The notes under the pieces: generated by a model
Told to the model about the DNA's origin: nothing
What the model saw: the letters and a program-made list of their open reading frames with translations, nothing else
Databases searched by the model: none
Source: Dipteris shenzhenensis
Taxonomy: Eukaryota > Polypodiophyta > Polypodiopsida > Gleicheniales
Assembly (NCBI GenBank): GCA_047967505.1
Contig: CM106540.1
Length of the DNA stretch: 64,000 bases
Strand: one strand, 5' to 3'
Translations under genes and position numbers: made by a program
Shown here: positions 1-9,654 of the stretch, in pieces
Layout of the letters: each line of letters begins with the position of its first letter
Numbering within the stretch: the stretch's first letter is position 1

Positions 1-1
1 A

Positions 2-139
2 GTTTCAACCTTAATGGTCAAGACGGAGTTAGCTCTACAATTTAGAGAGCAGGAAGAAGCAAAAGGGCTAGTGTTAGAAGCAGACAGACATGGTTGGCAG
101 TCGGGGACTGCCCCTTTAAGTTCTTCTTTCCCATGGTGA
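2..139 (+). other. Short unassigned open frame at left edge
   Basis: An open frame runs from the window edge to a TGA at 137-139, with an acidic and glutamine-rich stretch (LQFREQEEAKGLVLEAD). It could be the last exon of a gene to the left or chance. No family is recognised. Confidence 0.15.
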
Positions 140-270
140 TGATATGAGGGACATGGTCGGCAACTAGTCACCCTGCTCTTCGTCGCTGATGATATTTACT
201 GTGTGGAAGGCATACCATCACACACACATTTTGTTGGGTGTATGAAAGGGACTTATCAAATGAAACCATA

Positions 271-423
271 CATGAACTTATCAAATGATCCCACATTTTG
301 GTGGGTTTGCACACAATCCATTAACATGAACTTATCAGATAATCCCCCCTTTGCATTGCACACAAACCACTAACATGAATCCATCAAATGATCCAACTCT
401 TTGATTTGCACACAAACCACTAT
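271..423. repeat. Degenerate ~50-bp tandem repeat, three copies
   Basis: Three successive units start at 271, 324 and 373 with CATGAAC/T and continue through TCAAATGATCC to TTTGCACACAAACCACTA. They are diverged and no gene overlaps them. Confidence 0.6.
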
Positions 424-541
424 CATGAACCATGTCATGGCTCATTGATGAATAATTAATAAAGAAGACTCAAATTGTTTAATAGGTTCAAGAGACACTA
501 TATGATTCTATATATGTATCATATATCTCTTTTTTGTATCT

Positions 542-560
542 CATATATATATATATATAT
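542..560. repeat. AT dinucleotide microsatellite
   Basis: An uninterrupted AT run lies in an AT-rich stretch. The surrounding 430-925 region shows no convincing gene. Confidence 0.8.
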
Positions 561-926
561 GGTTGTTTCTATATATGATTCTACATTTGCTCTTTGTTGT
601 AACTCTAAAGCTAGGACATATATATATAGCTTATGCACACAACCATTAACCCACTTCATCTGCTCTTTTTTATCTATGTATGCCTATGCATGCTTTATGA
701 TTTATGCTTTATGTAAATGCTTTTTCTTGTAACTCAAGAGCACACTGAAGGATGTATATCTTTTGTATCTCTCATCTATAAAGCTTAAATTATAGTTTTT
801 TGCATCTTTATGTTTCATATGAATTGGAAGTGGTTCTTGGTTAGTAGCCACTTTGTTGTTTTAGTAATCATAAGGGCAGTTCTGTGGATGATGATGCATG
901 GCGAAGTATTGATAGTCTTTGAAAAC

Positions 927-1033
927 CATTTCATACCTCTCATTTCAAAGGACATAAATGCCTCTAAAGGGCAAAATGCCACTTCATACCTCTCATCTTG
1001 AAAGACATAAGAGCCTATGAAGGGAAAAATTGG
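927..1033. repeat. Diverged 53-bp tandem duplication
   Basis: TCATACCTCTCAT recurs at 931 and 984, followed in both copies by related A/G-rich sequence ending GGGCAAAAT or GGGAAAAAT. Confidence 0.5.
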
Positions 1034-2178
1034 ATTGGCTAAAATATTTAGAGAGTCATAGAGAAACATAAGCAAGGCCATACCCACATCACAGTTTGGG
1101 GCATCGCACTTTTAAGGCCCATGGAGCTAGTCTAGGGCTTTTTAATTAAGAACTAGGCTCAAGGGATGACGATCTTGGCAAGGAAGGGAAGGACGTTCAT
1201 GTATATGGAACGTTTACCAATATGGATATGTACAACCATCAGATTGGTACCCAAATTTGCAATGGTATACAATTGAGTGATTTTCATGTCCTTGCAAAGT
1301 TCCATGTGCATCAAAAATATGATGTTTGCATGTGCATCTTGCATACATGTAAATGATAAATGCGTAATGGTCATCGACACCAATATGGGAAGTAGCAAGC
1401 TAAGGGTGTCCACTTTTTGTTCACTCCCCAATCCTTAGGAGGTGGAAAAACAAGCTTTTTAGCACACAAAAATGCAAATCTCACCTACATCCCTATGGAT
1501 CTAGTCTTTGAAGTCTTCTGACACAACATCACACTTGCTATTGTGCACACAATCATATAGTCTGATCGAAAATTTGATGCACACACAAAAAATTTCTTTG
1601 TGTCACACGGCATGGTTCCAGGGTGGTCACACGTTTGTCACGAACAGAGAGTGTCATATTAAATTCTAAATTTCTCACTCATTTTAGATTAAATGTTATT
1701 GAAACTTTGTAAGTGGTCTCTTTGCATTATGCAAAGCTTAACTTGATTTATTGGTAATTTTTTGAATGATTTATCTAATTATAAATATTTATTTATAATA
1801 AATAGAGTCATAAAATACATGCATTTTAGTAGCACACTACATTTTTTTAGTATTTTGAATAATTAAGCAAATCCAATTTGGTGGAAGGTTAGTAGGCACA
1901 TAAGGGTGTGTGGTTGAATCATCAAATCCCAAATCCAACGATTAGATTTAGGATGATTGAAGTTTAATTTTTACTTTTACTCCTTAGAGGATCAATAAAG
2001 AATATTAAAAATAAATCTAGTAATTCTCAAACATGACCAAACATTTCAAAAATGTCAATATTTTTAGTCCTCCGCACGATGAATAAGAGGAAAAAATTTT
2101 GGTTAAATTTGAGTAAGGGAAACGTGCGATATGGCCGCCAAGAGTGAAATCTCCCTTTTGTGGGGGAAAAAGGGCCAC
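1034..2178. other. AT-rich stretch without a recognisable gene
   Basis: Only short open frames with no recognisable motif and many homopolymer runs are present. I see no coding, RNA or mobile-element signal. Confidence 0.5.
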
Positions 2179-2222
2179 CCAAGCCTAATACCAAGACAAG
2201 GTAGGCTTGGTATTAGGCTTGG
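2179..2222. repeat. Perfect 17-bp inverted repeat with 10-nt loop
   Basis: CCAAGCCTAATACCAAG at 2179-2195 is exactly complementary to CTTGGTATTAGGCTTGG at 2206-2222. The transcript could form a strong hairpin. There is no T-tract making it look like a bacterial-type terminator, and the setting is plant intergenic DNA. Confidence 0.85.
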
Positions 2223-2284
2223 TGAGGTAGGCTAGGAGCATCACCGACCCTAGTGGCAAGCCTTTGGAGTGTGCATGCTGCCCA

Positions 2285-2650
2285 TGCGGAAGGCTGAGTC
2301 ATCTATTTTTGCCTTGCAACCATGCCACGTTGTTAGACCACGTGGTGCCATGTCATCAAGGAGATGTGACCACTCCTTGCCATGTCACCTTACATTGCCA
2401 CACGTGCTACCACATGTGCCACCTCATCATTCCACATCATGAGCCATGTCATCACACCTTGCCACCTTGGCATACCTCATCAACCTTGCCACGTCACCAA
2501 TCCCTCCACCTCAATTTGCCATGTCAATCTACCACCTCATGAATGCCAACTCATCATGCCACATCACCTTTCCACATCATGGAAGAGACTATATTTCCAC
2601 ATCATGACCATGCATGGTGCCACATCAGCCACATGTATACACATCACGAT
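2285..2650. repeat. CCAC(A/G/C)TCA-rich low-complexity repeat
   Basis: The stretch is built from degenerate short words such as TGCCACATCATCA, CCACGTCACC and CCACCTCAT. It reads as His/Pro/Cys-rich open frames in several frames on the + strand, which is typical of a decayed minisatellite rather than a gene. Confidence 0.6.
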
Positions 2651-2652
2651 GT

Positions 2653-2842
2653 GCGAGGCATAAAATACCTCGATCGAGGTATATGACCTGCGTGAGGCAT
2701 AGAATACCTCGATCGAGGTATATGACCGAGGGGTATGTGCTATGACCAAGGGGTGCATCGATCGAGGTTTATACCTACATGAGGCATTGAATACCTCGAT
2801 CGAGGTATATGACCTGGGCATAGCATACCTCGATCGAGGTAT
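2653..2842. repeat. Cluster of perfect CGATCG-centred palindromes
   Basis: The 18-bp perfect palindrome ATACCTCGATCGAGGTAT occurs four times, at 2665-2682, 2704-2721, 2791-2808 and 2825-2842. A damaged copy lies near 2757-2774. Most copies sit in a larger unit of GAGGCAT, palindrome and ATGACC. The cluster ends about 330 bp before the first ATG of the downstream transposase gene. Palindromic clusters in such a position can be protein-binding sites; this role is inferred. Confidence 0.85.
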
Positions 2843-3014
2843 TGGAAGGTATAAAACTGGAATAAAATCAAACAATGCAAATATTTGAAATTAATGTTGG
2901 ATTCCAGCCAATTAGTGTCAAACGATCGAGGTATTGGAAGGTATAAAACTGGAATAAAATCAAACGATGCAAATATTTGAAATTAACGTTGGATTCCAGC
3001 CAATTAGTTTCAAT
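2831..3014. repeat. 92-bp direct tandem duplication
   Basis: The unit starting CGATCGAGGTATTGGAAGG at 2831 is repeated at 2923 with only a few substitutions and ends CCAGCCAATTAG. It includes half of the last palindrome of the preceding cluster, so the palindrome series and this duplication share sequence. Confidence 0.85.
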
Positions 3015-3168
3015 CTTAGCACCTTCTCCACCAATAATAATGAAGAGCAATCTAGTGGATGACTTGAGGCTCTCTATAAGACACCACGTTTTGGTTCATT
3101 TCACCCATTCTTAGCCATTCTTGCCTCCTCATCACTTTGTCACACCTTCCATCCTACTTTCATTGAGA

Positions 3169-6100
3169 ATGGGTTCTCAAAGCCGTAGAGCTAGTAGACG
3201 TGAAAGATGTAGGAACCCCCCCCCCAAATCTCATTGATGAGGAGCGCAAGCGGAAGGCTCGTGAGCGCAAGAGAGCCTCTAGAGCTAGAGCTTGCGCTGC
3301 CACCACCGATCCACCTCCACCTCTACCTCTACATCCTACCTCCACCTCCACCTCCACCCCCACCCCCACCCCCACCTCCATTGTCCCCCAATCCTCATCC
3401 GCTCCCCTACCTCTAGCCTCCGCCCTTCCCCTAGCCACCTACATTTTGGCCTCCACCTCTACCTCTTCCCCCTCCACCCTCCCCCCTCCCCCTCCCCCTC
3501 CCCCTCCCCCCGTTCCCCTTGGCGCCTCCCTTCCCCTGTCCACCCTACCATCTCCCATTGATCCCCTTGCCCCACCTTGCAGCAGCAGTGTTGCTTCACG
3601 ATGTGACTTGCCGAAGTCCACTATCCGTTGTTGTACTAGCAAGATTGTGCACTCTTTTTTTTGTGACCTCACGCCAGCTTCGCAGTCTTCTCTTCTCACA
3701 TCCCTGATTGATCACTCTGACTTGGTAGAGTGTAGGAGGCTTGTTGGTCTTGGTGCATGTAGAGATAGGGTTGTATCCTCATTGTATCTAGCGAGGTCCT
3801 TAGCAGTGTTCGCTTTCCTATGCTTCTATTAAGCATAGGAACTCCCGTGATGCCTTGGCAGCATGTCGTGCTATTGTGGTTGCCATTAGTAGACCTCATA
3901 TGATAGGCCATGTGCGTACCGCTTCACGTCTTCTTCAGATTGCACCGCGCACATTGCGAGCAGGCATGATTAGGAGGCAGAGTCTAGAGGATAGTGAGAC
4001 TGATGCTCTTTGGGCTTCAAGTGGTCGTGCACCTTGCAGCGATCGATTGTTGGATGATTCCACAAGGTCCTTCATACAACAGCTTTGGGAGGAGCATTGC
4101 AGAGCATCCCCGGTGTTCAAGAAGGCATTGTGGAAGAGGGTGTCACGCGGTGTGTACATTGAACATGGTGCATGTTTTTTGGAGTGTACCCAGACTGAGT
4201 TGTACACTCAGTTTGTAGAGGCGCACCCGGAGTTCAAGATTGGGCAGAGGTCATTTGAGCGATGCAGGCCATGGTTTGTGCAATGTTCTCAGGAGCATGA
4301 CACATGCTGTTGTCACTACCATGTGGATTTTGGATTGATGTATGACGTATTCTGTTCCCTTGATGGTCATAGGGGAGTGGTTCCTACTAGCCCTCGTGAC
4401 TTCATTCATTCCATATTGTGTACACGAGATGGTGATGCTTTATTCCACTCCCTTGATTGTGTGGAAGGCAGGTGTACTTTGTGTGGTTTCTTTGCTAGAG
4501 TGCCACGAGTTGCACTAGATACTTGTGATGTGCAGATGGTTCGTTGTCAGCAGTATGAGTACAGTACCTTGACATTAGATGGTGGTGCACAATCGAGGAG
4601 GTTGCAGCTTGTGGGGAATGAGACACCACGTGTTATATTCATTGACAATTTTCGAGGGAAGCTGTACCGCTACATACACCACTCGCACACTGCGAAATGG
4701 GAGGATCGTTAGTTCCGTGCATGTTTGAGGACATTTCCTACAAGGATGGTTGTCTCAGTGGTGGACTTTGCGGAGAATTACACCTTTGCACCACAGCGTG
4801 AGATCCAATCGGAGTATTATTTCTCTGAACAGGTGACGTGTGATTGAGTATTGATTTTTTCCCCGCCTCATTATATTGAATTATTTCAATAGTCATAGTT
4901 TTTTTCAATGCCATATTGCAGGTTGCTATATTTGTGCACATTAGCTATCGTCATGCACAGGCTCATGTGGATGGCATTGATAGCACCATGGACTCACGCG
5001 TCATTGTTCGAGAGTATCACTTCTACATTAGTGATGATCGATCGCATGATGCCCATTTTGTGCAGCATTGCTTCACTTTGCATGATAGTTTCTTGAGGGA
5101 TCATGGTTTCACATGGCAACGGCACAGGATCTGGTCATACGACTGTGGTGGTCAGTTCAAATCCGCTAGACAGTTTTATTGGTTCTGTAGATGGCACCGT
5201 GAGACAGGCATTCCGATCACATGGAGCTACTTCAAGATAGGGCACGGTAAGGGAGAGCACGATGGTGCAGGTGCTTGTATGAAGCGTGCTTTGCATCGAT
5301 ACCAGTTGCGTAAAAGTGCTGATCGCTTCAAGGATGCACATGATGTGGTGCGGTGGTGCAGCTAGCACTTGTCCACTAGTGCTATCTCCTCATTTCAGTC
5401 GCGTGACGATAGGGTGGTGAGCCGGTATTTTTGGTGCGTGGACATTGGGAGTCTTGATCGGTCTAGGCCTTTTGATTGTCGTTCTGTGTCTGGCACTCTT
5501 GATTTCCATTCCATCAGTCTCACCCCGCGATCTTTTCTCGATGGTTTGCATGTTTTTGCTCTGCATGCATTGATGATGATTGGGGAGGGTGCTCCATGAT
5601 ACCATGGGCCGATCCATGGGTACGGCGAGTGCTTTCTCCTTCCAGCCTTGGGAGGAGGTACATGATGATCAGGATGCGGGATTCAGTTCCTCTAGAGATT
5701 ATGACTAGAGATTATGACTAGCTTACAGATTTTTTGTGTATTGGTGATATCTTCACGGTTATTGCTTCGAAGGGCAATGAGGAGGGTGTGGATTATTACT
5801 TGTTTCGATGCTCTATGCTGAAGAGTGTGCTAAATGAGCGGTGCATCATCTCATATGACAAATCATCAGGAATGGTTCACAAAGATGAAACCATTCGAAG
5901 GACAGAGAAATGTCATCTACACAGCAGACAATACACTGAATCCAATTCAAGGGACAGGTGTTATCCCTATGAACAATTTCATTGGTACAAAAGGATTAGT
6001 GAAAGATGTGCTCTATGTTCCAAAGCTCAGCAAGAACCTTTTGTCAGTAGGTCAAATGATGGAACACAATTACAAAGTCATCTTCAACGATGATGAATGC

Positions 6101-6500
6101 ACTATCAGAGACAAATCCAAAAGATGTCAGCTAGTACCAAAAGGTGTCAAGGAAGGACGCTTATATAGAATGCTAGCTACAGTACCAGATAAACATGCCA
6201 TGTCAGCTCAAATGCAATGATACAGTGGATGGGCATGGGATGCACTTCAATGCTCATAGCATGATTGTAGGTGGCCACTATTTTCAGCAGATACAGAGGC
6301 GTGGTCGCTATATTGAGTTCCAGGAGTACATGGTGGATCAGGAGGCATACATGTATTCTCATCTTGTTGTTGGGATCAAGATTACTTTGAGTCGTTTTCG
6401 CACTCGCAAGGCGACGTCCACTCCACGATGGCACCTTGCAATGGCGAATCACGAGAGCATACTTGCAACTATTGGCATGAGAGCTGATCCTGAGGAGTAG
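3169..6500 (+). pseudogene. Broken DDE-type transposase gene
   Basis: The frame starts at ATG 3169, shifts at a run of ten C (3216-3225), and continues through a basic then Pro/Ser/Thr-rich N-terminus. It shifts again near 3805 and runs in one frame to a TAG at 4710. A spliceosomal-type intron fits 4833-4921 (CAG|GTGACG to TGCAG). Three acidic blocks fit a DDE catalytic core: VVDFAENY near 4759-4782, SYDCGGQFK near 5134-5160 and GHGKGEHDG near 5240-5266. A Cys/His-rich region (CCCHYH and CTLCGF) precedes them. The C-terminal part (GDIFTVIASKGNEEGVDYY near 5740, GGHYFQQ near 6270) is split by a copia fragment. The three-block pattern resembles uncharacterised DDE proteins with a D-SENY and DGCAAQFK signature, recalled from other eukaryotes; the assignment to transposases is inference. 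At least two frameshifts, internal stops and an insertion make it non-functional. Confidence 0.7.
5832..6214 (+). mobile_element. Copia protease/pre-integrase fragment inside the transposase
   Basis: The frame opening SGASSHMTNHQEW continues with VLYVPKLSKNLLSVGQM, the flap-side block of a Ty1/copia protease, and ends DKHAMSAQMQ. The flanking sequence on both sides encodes parts of the unrelated transposase C-terminus, so this is an insertion. AAATG lies at both edges (5832-5836 and 6210-6214), which could be a 5-bp target duplication or microhomology. No LTR, integrase or RT accompanies it. Joining at AAATG leaves a 1-nt frame difference in the host gene. Confidence 0.75.
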
Positions 6501-6835
6501 CACATTACATATCATATTTTTTGGGATCATCAATTGATCAGATTGATTTTTATTGGGTATCACTAGTTGATTATACATTTTTGTATTCGATATGTGTAGG
6601 CTCACTGTGTGACCGTACCATTGTAATTTTCATGGACTCATATTTTGTATTTCACTCTGATGGTTGTATACAAGTTCATACACATCATTGTATTAGATTC
6701 TATTTTATACATGATGTCCGATGTCTTCTCAATGGGATTTGTTGTGTTTGTAAAACAAAAAATTGTTTATTAGTAGTAATGTTGTAATTTGTTTTGTGCT
6801 TTAGGACATTTTAAAAATGTGACTGAGAAAATTCA
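6501..6835. other. 3' flank of the transposase gene
   Basis: AT-rich sequence rich in TTTGTA and GTATTT words, consistent with a 3' untranslated region. No further gene is seen. Confidence 0.3.
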
Positions 6836-9045
6836 CACACGTACTAACGAAATGTGCATGTGGACTTATATGTTGGTCCCTACTAGCACGACTATGTATG
6901 AAAAATGGTGCACGTACTAGCGAAATACGCATGTGGACAGTTCTATTGGGGATGAAACTTTGCACGACTCTTAGGTCACCCTAGACATACATCCAAGCAA
7001 GATTTGGTCTCCAACTGATTTGGTATGCGCCACGTGGAAGGTATAATGCGTACATTTTTACAATCCCTACTAGCACGACTAAGGCAAAGCTATGGCGCAC
7101 GTACTAACGAAATACGCATGTGGACTTATCTGTTGGGGATGAAACTTCGCACGACTCTTAGGCCACCCTAGACATACATCCACACGAGATTTGGTCTCGA
7201 ACTGATTTGGTATGTGCCACGTGGAAGGTACAATGCGTACATTTTTACAATCCCTACTAGCACGACTGCGGTAAAGCTATGGAGCACGTACTAACGAAAT
7301 ATGCGTGTGGACTTATTTGTTGGGGATGAAACTTCGCACGACTCTTAGGCCACCCTAGACATACATCCACGCAAGATTTGGTCTCGAACTGATTTGGTAT
7401 GCGCCACGTGGAAGGTATAATGCGTACATTTTTACAATCCCTACTAGCATGACTACGTATGAAAAATGGCGCACGTACTAACAAAATATGCATGTGGACT
7501 TATCTATTGGAGATTAAACTTTGCACGACTCTTAGGCTACCATAGACATACATCCATGCAAGATTTGGTGTCCAACTGATTTGATATGCGCCACGTGGAA
7601 GGTATAATGCATACATTTTTACAATCCCTACTAGCACGACTACGTATGTAAAATGGCGCACGTACTAATGAAATACGCACGTGGACTTATCTATTGGGGA
7701 TGAAACTTCACATGGCTCTTAAACTATCCTAGACGTACATCCACGCAAGAGCGCCACGTGGAAGGTATAATGCGTACATTTTTACAATCCCTACTAGCAT
7801 GACTAAACCCTAAATCTTGTTGGGGATGAAACTTCACACGGCTCTTAGGCTACCCTAGACGTGCATCCACGCAAGATTTGGTGTCCAACTGATTTGGTAT
7901 GCACCACATGGAAGGTATAATGCGTACATTTTTACAATCCCTACTAGCACGACTGAACCCTAAACCCTATTGGGGATGAAACTTCACACAGCTCTTAGGC
8001 TACCCTAGACGTACATCCATGCAAGATTTGGTGTCCAACTGATTTGGTTTGCACCACGTGGAAGGTATAATGCGTACATTTTTACAATCCCTACTAGCAT
8101 GACTAAACACTAAACCCTAAACCCTGTTGGGGATGAAACTTCACACGGCTCTTAGGCTACCCTAGATGTACATCCACGCAAGATTTGGTCTCCAACTGAT
8201 TTGGTTTGCGCCACGTAGAAGGTATAATGCGTACATTTTTACAATCCCTACTAGCACGGCTAAACCCTAAACCCTAAACCCTAAACCCTAAATCCTAAAC
8301 CCTGTTGGGGATGAAACTTCACATGGCTCTTAGGCTACCCTAGATGTACATCCACGCAAGATTTGGTGTCCAACTGATTTGGTTTGTGCCACGTGGAAGG
8401 TATAATGCGTACATTTTTACAATCCCTACTAGCACGACTAAACCCTAAACCCTGTTGGGGATGAAACTTCACAGGGCTCTTAGGCTACCCTAGACGTACA
8501 TCCACGCAATATTTGGTGTCCAACTGATTTGGTTTGCACCACGTGGAAGGTATAATGTGTACATTTTTACAATCCCTACTAGCACGACTAAACCATAAAC
8601 CCTGTTGGGGATGAAACTTCACACGGCTCTTAGGCTACCCTAGACGTACATCCACGCAAGATTTGGTGTCCAACTGATTTGGTATGCGCCACTTGGAAGG
8701 TATAATGCATACATTTTTACAATCCCTACTAGCATGACTAAACCCTAAACCCTGTTGGGGATGAAACTTCACATGGCTCTTAGGCTACCCTAGACGTACA
8801 TCCACGCAAGATTTGGTCTCCAACTGATTTGGTTTGTGCCATGTAGAAGGTATAATGCATACATTTTTACAATCCCTACTAGCACGACTAAACCCTAAAC
8901 CCTAAACCCTAAACCCTAAATCCTAAACCCTGTTGGGGATGAAACTTCACACGGCTCTTAGGCTACCCTAGACGTACATCCACGCAAGATTTGGTCTCCA
9001 ACTGATTTAAATGCGCCACGTGGAAGGTATAATGCGTACATTTTT
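6836..9045. repeat. Satellite with embedded CCCTAAA telomere-type heptamers
   Basis: Thirteen units are anchored by GATGAAACTTC or close variants at 6951, 7138, 7325, 7512, 7699, 7825, 7975, 8132, 8310, 8460, 8610, 8760 and 8938. The first four spacings are 187 bp, one is 126, and the rest are 150, 157 or 178. The 157 and 178 units differ from 150 by one and four heptamers of CCCTAAA, the plant telomere motif in reverse. In the 187-bp units this slot holds unrelated sequence ending near GCATGTGGAC. Nearly every unit carries GCCACGTGG or a close variant, a G-box-like palindrome. One truncated anchor lies at 9182. No open frame spans the array. Confidence 0.95.
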
Positions 9046-9050
9046 GCAAG

Positions 9051-9279
9051 CACCTTTTCAATGCTTAATGTTTACAATTACGACACACGGCATTATTTTT
9101 AAAATACCTTATGTATTAGATGTGTGAATTGAGATATCTGAAATTCAAAATCATACTCTTAATTTTAAATACACACATGGGGATGAAACTTCGCACGGCT
9201 CTTAGGTTTAGTGTAATAATTGCAAGAATTGATATATATGAAATTCAATATGATATTCAAAATGATAAAGTTCATAGCA

Positions 9280-9333
<54 letters not shown>

Positions 9334-9462
9334 TATACTTGAACACTTTTTCAATGCTTAATGTTTACAATTACTTCACATGGCATTCTTTTTTAAATAC
9401 CTTATGTATTAGATGTGTGAATTGAGATATTCGAAATTCAAAATCATACTCCTAATTTTAAA
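9051..9462. repeat. ~120-bp direct repeat, 293-bp period, around a GA tract
   Basis: A block beginning TTTCAATGCTTAATGTTTAC is present at about 9055-9170 and again at about 9348-9462, both running through TGTGTGAATTGAGATAT. Between them lie a stray satellite anchor at 9182 and a GA tract, so the satellite end was apparently duplicated with its flank. Confidence 0.8.
9281..9330. repeat. GA microsatellite
   Basis: An almost uninterrupted GA run of about 45 bp. Confidence 0.9.
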
Positions 9463-9654
9463 TGTTTATGTTAGATTTGAACAAACTATAAACTGAGATA
9501 AACAAAGTGTGAAGAACATCATGAAAGTACGAAAATGCTCATACATCATAAAAGTAAGAACAATATCATGAAAGTACCAAAATGAATGTGTACATCATCA
9601 TCATCATCGTGCAGAAGTGCATCCCTAAACAAGAAATGTGCGAAGCCTAAACTA

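Noticed and set aside
2264-2663. His/Pro/Cys-rich open frames
   Set aside because: They follow from the CCACATCA-type repeat, and no start, splice or family signal supports a protein.
2653-2842. CRISPR-like array
   Set aside because: Spacers are not unique or uniform, the context is plant nuclear DNA, and the repeat is a full palindrome.
3292-3699. Overlapping long open frames on both strands
   Set aside because: They are shadows of the Pro/Ser/Thr-rich low-complexity part of the transposase gene.
8260-8940. True chromosome end
   Set aside because: The CCCTAAA runs are short, interrupted and embedded in satellite units with unique sequence on both sides.
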